Assembly (NCBI GenBank): GCA_015233155.1
Contig: JADFYG010000021.1
Coordinates: 20,628-84,627 of the forward strand
Source: Candidatus Rifleibacteriota bacterium
Lineage (GTDB): Bacteria; Muiribacteriota; Ozemobacteria; Ozemobacterales; Ozemobacteraceae
Direction of reading: 5' to 3'
Length of the DNA: 64,000 nt
Shown here: positions 42,109-51,298 of the stretch, in pieces
Layout: the number at the start of each line of letters is the position of its first letter
Position numbering within the stretch: position 1 is the stretch's first letter
Position numbers and translations under genes: made by a program
Notes under the pieces: generated by a model
The model's input: the letters and a program-made list of their open reading frames with translations, nothing else
What the model was told of the DNA's origin: nothing
Database searches by the model: none

Positions 42109-44340
42109 ATGAATTCCATAAATAGCAGACGCCATGCCATGATGTTGTCAGTATGTTTGGTAATTGGGCTAATCGTTTTCTCTACAGGCCCGGTTTTCGG
42201 CAAAAACAATAACAATAACAATAACAATAATAATGGCGATCCGTTCGACTGGACGAATCTCATGCAATTGACGGGAAGTGATGATATTAACAAAAATGTT
42301 CCCTTAGAAATTGACGTATTCGAAGATCCACCTCAAGGCGATGACGTTGTTCTCGATTATGACTTCAATACAAATAGTAATCTTATTGTTACGAAGCAAC
42401 AGTTGGAATATTCGAAAGATCATGATTCATTCCAAACAGTATCTGATCATTATGACAACCTGATCGGAACCGGGAAGATTTTTGTGGATGAAAACAACAT
42501 GCAGGATTTTTTAAAGAAGTATCTTGGAGTAGCCAAACATGATTTCATGTCGCAAAAGGATTATAACGAACTTATTGCCGAGGGGAAGAATCCTCCTCCC
42601 CCTCCACCAAAGCGTGGCGGTGGGCTTGATTTCCCCCTTACTCTCAAAGACAAAGATCTTGCGACACCAGCAGTGACTGTTTACGAAGTTTATTCACGTG
42701 CTGACGATATTCATGGCTGGAGTATTCTTCAGCCTGTTGCCGATACCCAGCCTCCTCTTTCAGACCCTAGTATGAGACATACAGCCTGTTGGTGTGGAAA
42801 CTGCGTAAATTATTCTTGTGGGATCTGCGATCCAGTTACCTCGACTCACTGTTATGGTCATCCATGCATCAGCGTTGAGGATGCCTACCACGCGATAGAA
42901 CACTTCGCAAAGCATGACCATGGGCATGATCATCCATATTGGGGCGGCAGTTCGATTCAATACACAGTGAAAATAATGGATCGAACACCACCGATTATTT
43001 CCACGACTGTTCCGGTCCCTCCGGGAGATGAACTTCCTTCTCTTTTTCTACCCCCGGACCCGCCATCTACGACTGGCGATTTTACAGCAATATATGGTCT
43101 TACAATTACCGACAATTACAGCGATGTTGCTACGTATCAGTTTGCCTTCAATCGTAAACTGAGTCCGACAGTCCCTCTGGCTTGGCAACTGGCTTCCGAC
43201 TCATCTCAAGCCCAAAGCGGGGCAGGAACAAAGCACGTATTTATTCCGGATGACATACTTGGGGCAATGGAATACACAGTTTTTACCTGGGACGGCGAGG
43301 AAAACGGAAACCCTGGAATGATATCGGTGGCGGAAGATCAGCCGCAAAGTTGCTATGGACTGAGTGCGCTGGGTTACAAGGGACTTTCGTGGCACGATGG
43401 CTTTCCGCTTAAATTCGGTACCAGCCCTGGAATTGCCGACTGCCTGGGTAAGAATCAGTTCGGCAAAGGCAAAATAAACATTGATGACAACGACTACCCG
43501 AATTTGATGATCCAGCTGATCAACAAACGTGACCAAACCTTGCCCGGCATAGGCACCTGGGCGCTTTGTTTTCCTCCGTCGTTCAGCGACCCCGCTAATC
43601 GCCCTCCGACAGCCGATACCGACCTGAGTAGCGTGGCACGAGTTTCGCCGTCGGATGCCTTTATCAGTTATGAAAATCTTCAGTGTGCGACTGCGGCATC
43701 CTATGTTCAGATCCTGGCCGCTACACGCGGCAACTGTCCGGCAGATCCCAATTTCTCCACTTTTATGGATGATCCATCCAAGATCAATACGATTAATTTT
43801 GTTAAACGCAACTTCCGTCTGGAGGACTTCAGCGTGTCTGACAATGATGCCTCGGGCGTTCAAGACATCAGCGCCGGAACCATGGGCCAAAGAATGGGGT
43901 TTGGCGACAGAATGATAGTTATGTCCAATGTCATGCTGGTGGAAGACGTTGAGTATGAAATAAACCTCTGGGCCGAAGACAACGTTAAGTGGATCAATGA
44001 TGGCACAAATCGAGTGATTTCTTCGCCATTCACGGGGATTGCAAATGTCGAAATCACTGTTAGTGATCCCCGTCAGACTCCGCCATTGAATATAAAATAT
44101 GATTCACAGGGCGAAGCTCTGACTTATTGGATCCCTAGTATCAGAGCCGTATTCAGGGAACCGGTGAATGAAGTCTTAAGTCCTCTCGATAGTGAAGCCA
44201 CCTGGGATACCAAATGTCCACATATCGAGGCAATAGCAAAAGACTTCAAAGGAAATAAGCGATCGCTCAAGGTTTATTTCAATGTGACCGATGAACATTC
44301 CCGTATACGTGTACTTGAACAAAAACATATCAAGAATTGA
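42109..44340 (+). CDS. Large secreted protein with poly-Asn tract and Cys/His cluster
   Basis: Exported protein of 743 residues, no family recognised. Signal peptide (MLSVCLVIGLIVFSTGPVFG, about 12-31), then ten consecutive Asn (33-42) encoded by an AACAAT repeat, an acidic region, a Pro run (about 163-170), and a dense Cys/His cluster (about 227-277: ACWCGNCVNYSCGICD, HCYGHPC, then FAKHDHGHDH). The rest is beta-rich, Ig-like in feel (YGLTITDNYSDVATYQF; YTVFTWDGEENG; VEYEINLWAEDN). ATG 42109 lies nine bases after AGGGG; GTG 42100 is an alternative. Encoded between a TPR scaffold and three pseudopilins, so it may be their cargo or an adhesin. Confidence 0.7.
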   Translation: MNSINSRRHAMMLSVCLVIGLIVFSTGPVFGKNNNNNNNNNNGDPFDWTNLMQLTGSDDINKNVPLEIDVFEDPPQGDDVVLDYDFNTNSNLIVTKQQLEYSKDHDSFQTVSDHYDNLIGTGKIFVDENNMQDFLKKYLGVAKHDFMSQKDYNELIAEGKNPPPPPPKRGGGLDFPLTLKDKDLATPAVTVYEVYSRADDIHGWSILQPVADTQPPLSDPSMRHTACWCGNCVNYSCGICDPVTSTHCYGHPCISVEDAYHAIEHFAKHDHGHDHPYWGGSSIQYTVKIMDRTPPIISTTVPVPPGDELPSLFLPPDPPSTTGDFTAIYGLTITDNYSDVATYQFAFNRKLSPTVPLAWQLASDSSQAQSGAGTKHVFIPDDILGAMEYTVFTWDGEENGNPGMISVAEDQPQSCYGLSALGYKGLSWHDGFPLKFGTSPGIADCLGKNQFGKGKINIDDNDYPNLMIQLINKRDQTLPGIGTWALCFPPSFSDPANRPPTADTDLSSVARVSPSDAFISYENLQCATAASYVQILAATRGNCPADPNFSTFMDDPSKINTINFVKRNFRLEDFSVSDNDASGVQDISAGTMGQRMGFGDRMIVMSNVMLVEDVEYEINLWAEDNVKWINDGTNRVISSPFTGIANVEITVSDPRQTPPLNIKYDSQGEALTYWIPSIRAVFREPVNEVLSPLDSEATWDTKCPHIEAIAKDFKGNKRSLKVYFNVTDEHSRIRVLEQKHIKN

Positions 44341-44342
44341 GG

Positions 44343-44975
44343 ATGACCGTTCTGAACTTCATTTTTTATGCAGGCTTCTTCCGGCGTGACCCGCTGTTCA
44401 AAGGTGGAACGCAAATCGGAGTGACCTTGCTGGAAATCATCATTGCCATGTTGATCATGGCGATGGCGGTTCTTCCCCTGATCCGATCGTTTTCGCAATC
44501 TCACGCTCTTGCAGTCAAACAGCTTAACCAGGAAATTGCTCTTAAAGTAGCGGAAGCAACGCTAAATGCCGCAATGTCAGCCGAGTATGCATATCTGGAC
44601 GGAGAGCCTACAGCCATTGCCACAGGTATTCCATTGTATTTCGAGATGCCTAATCAAGCTCCGATCACAACTTCAATTGTCCTCACCGGACCCGGACTAG
44701 GTTCAACGACGGGTGTGGCGAGTTTTCAGGTCGGTCCGACATTTTTTCAGGTTACTCTCGATTGTGTTCCGCTTTTCGGCACTTCTCCATTCACAACCCC
44801 CCTGGTATTATCCTTCGCCGATTGGCAACCTTCATATGCACATCCTTTGGTGGCTACATACAGTTGTCCTGCTGACGAAAGGGTTCTCCGCATCAGTTCA
44901 ACAGTTTCATGGGAGTCGAATAAACTGCCTCAAAATATCACCTTGGAATCATGTCGAGTGAAGTTGAGCAAATGA
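44343..44975 (+). CDS. Pseudopilin with class III signal peptide (GspI-like)
   Basis: Type IV pilin-like protein of 210 residues. The prepilin peptidase site is QIG-VTLLEIIIAMLIMAMAVLPLI (cut after Gly at about 27, Glu at mature position 5), followed by the long N-terminal helix and a beta-rich head. Placement right after, and nearly overlapping, the large secreted protein, and before two more such genes, resembles minor pseudopilin sets of type II secretion or type IV pili. No prepilin peptidase or ATPase is encoded nearby. Confidence 0.78.
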   Translation: MTVLNFIFYAGFFRRDPLFKGGTQIGVTLLEIIIAMLIMAMAVLPLIRSFSQSHALAVKQLNQEIALKVAEATLNAAMSAEYAYLDGEPTAIATGIPLYFEMPNQAPITTSIVLTGPGLGSTTGVASFQVGPTFFQVTLDCVPLFGTSPFTTPLVLSFADWQPSYAHPLVATYSCPADERVLRISSTVSWESNKLPQNITLESCRVKLSK

Positions 44976-45514
44976 GTATTTTTTCAATCAAGCCCCGGAC
45001 CTCATACGGGCAAGCAATGAGCCTCAGACATCAATGCGGCTTCGCGTTGCCTATGGTACTGATGCTTTCCACCGCTCTGATAGTTATGCTCGGCACCATG
45101 TTGTTCAACTCGCAGTCGCAGAAACCCACCCATGATATTTTGTTCGATCAGGCACGGGCATCGACGATCGCCCGCGGTGTCATGCAGCTTGCAATATACA
45201 AATTTCGCATGTTGCCTGCGGAATTCTTTCGGACTGACGAGATTGCATCAGATTGTCCGTTAAATGTGCCGTTTTTCCAAAGCACCTGGATGGCTGATTT
45301 TGATTCAAAAATAGCGACATCACCAGTAACTCTTTTGAAAAACAGCTTCCAGGGCTGTCAGGATCTCGGTGTTGCTACTTTCACCAGAATTGTCATGTCC
45401 AGTCCGGGGCAGGAATACACAAAAGATGTGTTGCGTATTGTTACATTCGCGACGGTGAATCAGCAGACAAAAACCTTGGAGGAGACGTTTGAAATCAAGC
45501 TTACCGATCGCTGA
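44972..45514 (+). CDS. Pseudopilin, PilX/GspK-like
   Basis: Protein of 180 residues. The membrane segment CGFALPMVLMLSTALIVMLGTMLF, preceded by Gly (about residue 23) and lacking Glu at +5, is typical of PilX/GspK-type minor pilins, which cap the pilus tip. It continues with ARASTIARGVMQLAIYKFR, also usual in this group. The start MSIFSIK overlaps the previous stop as ATGA. The head has a cysteine pair (about 103 and 135) that may form a disulphide. Confidence 0.72.
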   Translation: MSIFSIKPRTSYGQAMSLRHQCGFALPMVLMLSTALIVMLGTMLFNSQSQKPTHDILFDQARASTIARGVMQLAIYKFRMLPAEFFRTDEIASDCPLNVPFFQSTWMADFDSKIATSPVTLLKNSFQGCQDLGVATFTRIVMSSPGQEYTKDVLRIVTFATVNQQTKTLEETFEIKLTDR

Positions 45515-46229
45515 TATACGACGTAGTCGCGGTTTCACGTTAGTTGAAATCGTAATATCCGCGACAGTTCTTGCTACTTTGTTTCTGGTAGTTACTCTGC
45601 TCTTTCGCCATTTAAGTGACTCATATCGCCTCACCACATGGAAACAGGAGCATCTGCAACAAGCCCAGTCTTTCTGGAATATCGCGCGAAAAAATCTCGA
45701 AGAAGCCGCGGATCTGATTGCTGTATCCTCTGATCTAGTTGCCACATCCAGTCCGCTCTTATATCGTTCCGTTTCTCAAACAGGTCTTTCTCAAAACGGT
45801 ATAAACCCAAGTGGCCCACTCCTTCGTTGGGAAAAATCTCATATTCTCACCTCAGGGACGCTCGAATACAGGGTGGAATGCCAGGTTTCGCTCAACGATA
45901 GATCGGTGGCAATCCAGGCTTTGCCGCCTTCAACAATGTCGGCGCCCTCTGAAGAACTTATTTCCACTCCCAAAACAATCTTAACCGATGTTGACGCCTT
46001 CGTTATTCAGACCACTCCCATCAAGTTGGATGCAGACCGCGGCGAATATCTCGAGGCAGGCGTCAGCAGCAGCACAGTAGGTACGCTGGTAGAAATTTCC
46101 ATTCGATTTAAGCCTCCTTCCAACTCCGGACTCCCCAGTCAAATCGAAATCACCCAGAACAACAAATTCAAGCTGGCGGTAGATGCTGCATCCTATACAA
46201 ATCCGGCTGACTTTCCAGCATTTCCCTGA
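45489..46229 (+). CDS. Prepilin-type protein (GspJ-like pseudopilin)
   Basis: Protein of 246 residues with the classic N-methylation site RSRG-FTLVEIVISATVLATLFLVV (Gly about 15, Glu +5). The head (about 60-246) is beta-rich and ends without cysteine. Translation starts at TTG 45489 inside the end of the previous gene, with GGAGG six to ten bases upstream, so the three pilin-like genes are tightly coupled. GspJ-like placement after I- and K-like proteins suggests a tip complex; inference from order. Confidence 0.8.
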   Translation: MKSSLPIADIRRSRGFTLVEIVISATVLATLFLVVTLLFRHLSDSYRLTTWKQEHLQQAQSFWNIARKNLEEAADLIAVSSDLVATSSPLLYRSVSQTGLSQNGINPSGPLLRWEKSHILTSGTLEYRVECQVSLNDRSVAIQALPPSTMSAPSEELISTPKTILTDVDAFVIQTTPIKLDADRGEYLEAGVSSSTVGTLVEISIRFKPPSNSGLPSQIEITQNNKFKLAVDAASYTNPADFPAFP

Positions 46230-46247
46230 CGCGTAAATCCAAGGCAC

Positions 46248-47873
46248 ATGGAAAACCTGGTATTCATTGAACCCTCGAGCCCATTTATACTGGGCTTGCT
46301 GGTCTTTTCCCTGGCTTTGCTAATACTTTGCGGAGCTGGTTTACTGTATCTGTTGAGATATCTCACGGGAGATTCGACGGTAAAGCTTGTCGAAGAATCA
46401 AGAAAAAAACTCGAAAAGAATTATATAGATAAACTGCGCGGAGACTTCAGGAAGAAACAGGATCAGCTCGATGCTCAAATGAAGGAGTATCGACGTCGTT
46501 TTTCAACGTTGTTCATGAAAGTTCGCCATCTGTCGACAACCCTTGAACCAAATGAAATCTTCAAAGGCATGAACGAGCTTTTGACCCAGGAAATCGGAAT
46601 CAGTCGCTTCATCATTTTCCTGCATGATCGTGAGCGGAACGAGCTGTATCCTTTTCGGTGGAATGGCTATGCTGACGATATTCGGCACTCGCTTCAAATA
46701 CCAGTAGACCAGCAGCATGTTCTTACCTTCGCTTTCAGCAAGCGGCAACTGGTGTATCGTTTTGCCGCTACTGAAGATCCTGCGACCCGCGGGCTTGTCG
46801 GGCGTTCTCCTCTTGAGAATGAGCTGATGGCATTGCCTATCTATACTCCGGAAAAAGTTTTCGGTGTCATTCATATTGATGCTTTTACCGATGGACGAGC
46901 CGAAATCGATGAGTCGGATCTTCGATTTTTTCAGGCTTTGGGCGCGTTCATAGGAATGGCTCTGGAGAATGCCAATATCTTACTTCAAACCAGAGGCGAA
47001 CTGACTTCTACGCAGGCACTTACGGAGCTGGAGGTCGCTGAAAAGAAGCGATTGCAGGAAATATTTTCCAGATACGCATCTTCCGAACTGGTTGACGTTC
47101 TCATGAAAAATACCGGATCGATAAATCTCGGCGGCGCAACCAAAAATGCCACCATTCTTTTTTCGGATATTGCCGGATTCACTAATTTCAGTTCCCGACT
47201 CACCCCGGAGGAAGTCGTAAGAACAATGAACCAGTATCTGTCGCGAATGACAGAAGTCGTTTTGAATAATCAGGGCGAAATAGACAAGTTCATTGGTGAC
47301 GCCGTCATGGCGCGATTCGGAGTCTTAGTTGATCTTCCCAGCCCTGGTATTTCCGCCGTTCGTGCTGCATGGGGAATGCTTGAAGAGCTGAAGCTTCTCA
47401 TGGAAGAGTGGAAAAAGGAGCGCCGCGATGGTTTTGCCATACGAATCGGCATCGCATCCGGGCCGGTTCTGGCGGGAAATATCGGATCTGAACGGCGCAT
47501 GGAATTCACAGTCATGGGAACGACCGTCAATCTTGCATCGCGTCTTGAAGCATTGAACAAGGAGCTGAAAACCACACTTCTTATCGACGAAACTACTTTT
47601 AACCAGGTGAAAAATGATTTTCAGGCAGTACCGCGTGAAAATATCGAGATTCGAGGCATGGAAGGTCGAATGACTGTCTATGAAGTCCTGGGACCGATAG
47701 AGGGAGCAAAACGTTCGAAGGTAATTCCACTGCGGGCGAAAAAAGTGCCATCCGCCGCGCCTTCCGAAAAACAGGATTCGTCTGCACCTGTACCTGTGGC
47801 TGCAACACCTGTGGCTGCAAATCCAGCGGATGATTCCCGATCAGAAGGTGATCGCAACGGAATAATCAGCTGA
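46248..47873 (+). CDS. Class III adenylate cyclase with GAF domain, membrane-anchored
   Basis: Protein of 541 residues. One N-terminal helix (FILGLLVFSLALLILCGAGLLYLL), a coiled coil (about 45-95), a GAF-like sensor domain (about 95-240: ISRFIIFLHDRERNELYPF, GVIHIDAF, FFQALGAFIGMALENANILL), and a cyclase domain. Catalytic residues look intact: metal Asps in LFSDIAGFTNFS and KFIGDAVMARFG, the purine-binding Lys in EIDKFIGD, and Asn/Arg in GTTVNLASRLEALN. An Ala/Pro-rich tail follows. It would make cAMP in response to a small ligand, next to the pseudopilin genes 18 bases upstream. Confidence 0.88.
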   Translation: MENLVFIEPSSPFILGLLVFSLALLILCGAGLLYLLRYLTGDSTVKLVEESRKKLEKNYIDKLRGDFRKKQDQLDAQMKEYRRRFSTLFMKVRHLSTTLEPNEIFKGMNELLTQEIGISRFIIFLHDRERNELYPFRWNGYADDIRHSLQIPVDQQHVLTFAFSKRQLVYRFAATEDPATRGLVGRSPLENELMALPIYTPEKVFGVIHIDAFTDGRAEIDESDLRFFQALGAFIGMALENANILLQTRGELTSTQALTELEVAEKKRLQEIFSRYASSELVDVLMKNTGSINLGGATKNATILFSDIAGFTNFSSRLTPEEVVRTMNQYLSRMTEVVLNNQGEIDKFIGDAVMARFGVLVDLPSPGISAVRAAWGMLEELKLLMEEWKKERRDGFAIRIGIASGPVLAGNIGSERRMEFTVMGTTVNLASRLEALNKELKTTLLIDETTFNQVKNDFQAVPRENIEIRGMEGRMTVYEVLGPIEGAKRSKVIPLRAKKVPSAAPSEKQDSSAPVPVAATPVAANPADDSRSEGDRNGIIS

Positions 47874-47896
47874 ACACATGAAAGGTCGTGATCCGG

Positions 47897-48742
47897 ATGT
47901 CTCATGAACAGGAAGCTCGTGCGGCGGAAGCTTTTAAACATCTGCTTGAAATAATGCGAACATTGCGTGATCCGGGCGGCTGCGCCTGGGATCAAAAGCA
48001 GACGTTTGAGACAATGCAGCAATATGTTCTGGAAGAGGCGGGTGAGGTTGTCGCTGCGGTAGCTGAGGGCGACTCGCTACACATCTGTGAGGAACTTGGC
48101 GATCTGTTGATGATTATTGCCTTTTATGCTCGCATGGCCGAAGAGGCAGGTAGTTTTACGATGACCGAAGTGGTGCGAGGCATCGTCGAAAAGCTGATAG
48201 CGCGGCATCCTCATGTGTTTCCGACTTCGAATCCGGATCCCAGGGACCAAAGGCGCGATCTTGATGCGGGCGATGTTCTCATACGCTGGCAGGAGTTAAA
48301 AGTCGAAGAGAAGAAGCACAAGAAGCGAATTTCGACGCGGATGTCGGGTTTCACGAGCTATGCTTCACCAATGCAGGCGGCATTTCATATTCAGAGTGAG
48401 GCTACGCATGCAGGTTTTGATTTTCCACAACCGCAAGCCGCGATCGACAAGATCATCGAAGAGGGAAATGAGCTTTCAGAAGTAGTTCAGCAATCGATTC
48501 GTGAGGGCAAACCGGATAAAGAAAATATTACTATGGAAATCGGAGATCTGCTTTTTTCAGTGGTCAATGTAGCACGTCTTCTCGGTATCGATCCCGATAA
48601 GGCATTGAAAAAAACGAATGAGAAATTTCTGCGCAGATTTACAAGCCTGGAAGAACGAGTGGAGACGGAAGGCGGCTGGGATGGCCGTTCCATCGAGCAA
48701 CTCGACGCCATTTGGAACGAAATAAAGCGTAGTGAGAAATGA
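47897..48742 (+). CDS. mazG: Nucleoside triphosphate pyrophosphohydrolase MazG
   Basis: Cytoplasmic NTP pyrophosphatase of 281 residues with two MazG folds. Domain 1: IMRTLRDPGGCAWDQKQTFETM and VLEEAGEVVAAVAEGDSLHICEELGDLLMIIAF with the E-x2-E...E-x2-D metal motif. Domain 2: KIIEEGNELSEVV and ITMEIGDLLFSVVNVARLL. It removes aberrant NTPs and affects (p)ppGpp levels. ATG 47897 is used; in-frame GTG 47888 lies nearer to AAAGG. Follows the cyclase gene by 23 bases and converges with the TPR gene, with adjoining stops. Confidence 0.93.
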   Translation: MSHEQEARAAEAFKHLLEIMRTLRDPGGCAWDQKQTFETMQQYVLEEAGEVVAAVAEGDSLHICEELGDLLMIIAFYARMAEEAGSFTMTEVVRGIVEKLIARHPHVFPTSNPDPRDQRRDLDAGDVLIRWQELKVEEKKHKKRISTRMSGFTSYASPMQAAFHIQSEATHAGFDFPQPQAAIDKIIEEGNELSEVVQQSIREGKPDKENITMEIGDLLFSVVNVARLLGIDPDKALKKTNEKFLRRFTSLEERVETEGGWDGRSIEQLDAIWNEIKRSEK

Positions 48743-50560
48743 TCAGTTCTCGTGGGCTTCCAGTTTGCGTTTGAGCGCTTCGAACTGTTGTCTTCGCACG
48801 GGGTCGGTTTCAATACTCAGGCCATATTCGATCTCGTGAAGTGCCTGTTCCTGGTTCTGGTTTTGCACGTAAACATTAGCAAGTACCAGACGGGCTTCAC
48901 AGTTGTTGGGATTCGCCAGAATTGCTCCCTTGGCGTCGGAAACGGCACGTTCGAGATCGCCCGAGTCAAGACGAACGCTGGCGAGGAGAGACCGAGCCTG
49001 ACTGTTTCCAGGGTTCACTTTTAACGCCTGCTCGAGGTGCGCTATGGTTTCTGCTGCATTCCCCTCGGATTGTGAAAGCCTGGCCAGTGAAAAATAAGCC
49101 TCGGAAACATTTGGATTGGCTCTTATAGTTTCACGCAGAAAGACTTTCGCTCCTTCTATGTCTCCCGCACGGGCAAGCTGTAGTGCTGTAGCATACTGGA
49201 GTTTCGCGTCCCTGGGGTTGCCAAGAGCTTTTGTCTTCAAGTCATCAAGAGCGGCCGATGGGTTTCCGGCACCGAGATTTTTTCGCGCAGTCATAGCTGA
49301 TTTCAAACGGCTCATTGCATTTTTCTGAGTGGCATTTATATTTGCCTGATAAGCGCTGTATGCTTCTTCTCCGGATACGACCTTTCCGCATTCATCCTGG
49401 ACACGGAATAGGTCGGCTTTCAATATCGGATCTTTCAGTTTGGGGAGAATCTCACGGGCTTTATTTAAAGCGCCGCGAAAGTCCCCATTTAAAAAAAGGC
49501 TGAAGGAGGTATTGAATAACTTTTCTTCGGGAGTTCCCTGGGTGGTTACGAATCGTTCGACGGCGGCCAGTGTTCCCTGGTCTTCTCCACCGAGTAAGGA
49601 ACGGTCCGCAAGAATCGCTGTGCGTATGAATTTGAAGGCAATGTCAAGATGGTTTTCCTGCCGGGCATCGATCGCGCCCTGAAAAAAGATATACGGCAGG
49701 AACTGACTGATTTTATAATATGCCTCAAGCGCTATGAGCGATTCCGCGACTTTGTTGGCTTTTCGTAATATACGATACTGAAAATAATACGGACTTGCGT
49801 TGTCCGGCTTTATGGCTGATGCCGCTTTAAATGCGATCATGGCTGGCTGGTCCTGGCCCATTTCGTAGTATAGGAATCCGAGCCAGAACTGGTAATCGAA
49901 ATTTCTGGAATGCAGCGGGTCGCCTTTTTCCCGAATCTTTTCTATGCCTTTGATAACGCCCGTCTGTTTCATGAGTTTTATCAATCCGACAAAGGCTTCA
50001 ACCTGTGTCGGATCTTCTTTTATCACTCTTTTATAGGCTTCGATTGCCGCTGGAATATCGTTCACCAGTAAGGAGTTGCGGGCAAGGCCCAGCTGAGATT
50101 TTGTCATGATGGCCGGTGGAATCTGTAATCGCGACAGTTCGGTATAATGTGCCTTTGCTTTGGCGGCTTCTCCGGCGGCATCCGCTGCTACAGCGAGCGC
50201 ATACAGAATACGAGGGTCATGCTTCTTTGATACAGAGGCCTCGAATGCGGAAATAGCATCGAAAAAATCTTTTCGGCCGGAATATGCGTAGCCGAGAAGA
50301 CTCAACACTTCAGCATTATCCGTTGATTTCAAGGGTTCCAGGAGGGGGATGGCGGCATCGAAATTTCCCCGGTCGATATTTTCAGATGCTATTTTCAGAG
50401 CGGAGCTGATATCAGCCGGCGTAGCTGTAGATGTCGGTTTTACAGTGCCTGATTGCGAGGAGAGCGGCTTTGGACCGACCGGATGCGAGGCAGGGAAAAC
50501 CAGAAAAAACATGCCGATCAGAAGCGCCAGCACAAGAATAGGACCTAGGATCTTCTGCAT
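48743..50560 (-). CDS. Membrane-anchored TPR protein
   Basis: Protein of 605 residues. A single N-terminal helix (ILGPILVLALLIGMFFLVFP) and a Ser/Thr/Pro linker lead to about twelve TPR-type units, most clearly GNFDAAIPLLEPLKSTDNAEVLSLLGYAYSGRKDFFDAI, NDIPAAIEAYKRVIKEDPTQVEAFVGL, GNAAETIAHLEQALKVNPGNSQARSLL and GDLERAVSDAKGAILANPNNCEARLVLANVY. No catalytic domain. Such solenoids organise envelope or secretion complexes; the partner here is unknown. Monocistronic as far as can be seen. Confidence 0.8.
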   Translation of the reverse strand: MQKILGPILVLALLIGMFFLVFPASHPVGPKPLSSQSGTVKPTSTATPADISSALKIASENIDRGNFDAAIPLLEPLKSTDNAEVLSLLGYAYSGRKDFFDAISAFEASVSKKHDPRILYALAVAADAAGEAAKAKAHYTELSRLQIPPAIMTKSQLGLARNSLLVNDIPAAIEAYKRVIKEDPTQVEAFVGLIKLMKQTGVIKGIEKIREKGDPLHSRNFDYQFWLGFLYYEMGQDQPAMIAFKAASAIKPDNASPYYFQYRILRKANKVAESLIALEAYYKISQFLPYIFFQGAIDARQENHLDIAFKFIRTAILADRSLLGGEDQGTLAAVERFVTTQGTPEEKLFNTSFSLFLNGDFRGALNKAREILPKLKDPILKADLFRVQDECGKVVSGEEAYSAYQANINATQKNAMSRLKSAMTARKNLGAGNPSAALDDLKTKALGNPRDAKLQYATALQLARAGDIEGAKVFLRETIRANPNVSEAYFSLARLSQSEGNAAETIAHLEQALKVNPGNSQARSLLASVRLDSGDLERAVSDAKGAILANPNNCEARLVLANVYVQNQNQEQALHEIEYGLSIETDPVRRQQFEALKRKLEAHEN

Positions 50561-50686
50561 GGTTTCAGACTACCATACGGAAAATCATACAAGCAAGTCT
50601 CAATTTCTCAATGAAAATGGCCGATGAACGGATGGAAGTACGTTCGACGCAGTGTAATCGCGTCGTTTTTTGAAAGGAGTTCGCAT

Positions 50687-51073
50687 ATGAAGGTGGAATT
50701 GCGTGTAGTCAACGGAGGCGGGGCACGGGAAGCCTGTCCGGAAAACCATTCGAGTTACCAGGAATCGGCAGACGAGGCCGCGATAGATATTGCCCAGGTT
50801 CTGGCTGCAAATCAGGCACTACTCAAGAACGTCTGTCGCCGAATGGAGAGCATGGAAGTCAGGTTAACCGGTTTACAAAGTCTCCTGAATCAGCAAAACC
50901 ATCGTCTTGCGTTGGAAAACGAGCAAAAACTGATGCTTGCAGCTCCTTCGAAAATTGTTCAACCCTGGCATCCTGTTGCGCCGGCTTTGGATGAGTCTTG
51001 GTACAGCCGGTTTACTTTCTGGACTCGGTGGTTCAATCCAGCGCGTATGCGCCGCCCGGATATCATGGAATAA
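50687..51073 (+). CDS. Hypothetical protein with short coiled coil
   Basis: Unrecognised protein of 128 residues. The middle (about 40-95: VLAANQALLKNVCRRMESMEVRLTGLQSLLNQQNHRLALENEQ) is a heptad-like helix; the ends are Trp/Pro-rich. No signal peptide or membrane helix. ATG 50687 has GAAAGGAG nine bases before it; an in-frame GTG or ATG 63 bases upstream is less likely. A strong bidirectional terminator follows. Confidence 0.55.
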   Translation: MKVELRVVNGGGAREACPENHSSYQESADEAAIDIAQVLAANQALLKNVCRRMESMEVRLTGLQSLLNQQNHRLALENEQKLMLAAPSKIVQPWHPVAPALDESWYSRFTFWTRWFNPARMRRPDIME

Positions 51074-51085
51074 TACAGACCCTGA

Positions 51086-51130
51086 TAAAACATCACGAGC
51101 GCTTCGATAAGAAGCGCTCGTGATGTTTTA
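51086..51130. terminator. Bidirectional rho-independent terminator
   Basis: Perfect 20-bp stem (51086-51105 with 51111-51130) around GATAA. Its outer TAAAA/TTTTA pairs supply T-runs in both directions, ending the 50687 gene and the minus-strand small Cys-rich gene. Confidence 0.85.
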
Positions 51131-51138
51131 TTGCCCGA

Positions 51139-51267
51139 TCATTCTTCGTCTATCAGGACAACCTCTTTGTTTTTTTCGATATCAAGCTTTCCTTCGTTGA
51201 AGGAGCAAAAAAAACCGCAACTCGCGCATTCGGACTTGTTATACACTTCCCAGCAATATTTCTTCAT
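51139..51267 (-). CDS. 42-residue Cys-rich small protein
   Basis: Short gene of 42 residues with four cysteines in its first half, KKYCWEVYNKSECASCGFFCSF, then a charged tail ending in Asp-Glu-Glu. The cysteine spacing (C-x8-C-x2-C-x3-C) could hold Zn or an Fe-S cluster; the CWE start recalls small two-CW-type proteins, but I am not certain of the family. GGAG stands eight bases before the ATG, and a strong terminator follows the stop. It lies 31 bases behind the TPR gene 51299-51610 and is probably co-transcribed. Confidence 0.6.
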   Translation of the reverse strand: MKKYCWEVYNKSECASCGFFCSFNEGKLDIEKNKEVVLIDEE

Positions 51268-51298
51268 TTTTCAACTCCATTATAATCGATGATATCAA

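Noticed and set aside
43201..43890. 229-residue minus-strand frame in the large secreted protein gene
   Set aside because: Antisense shadow; the sense strand has a signal peptide, coherent composition and operon context.
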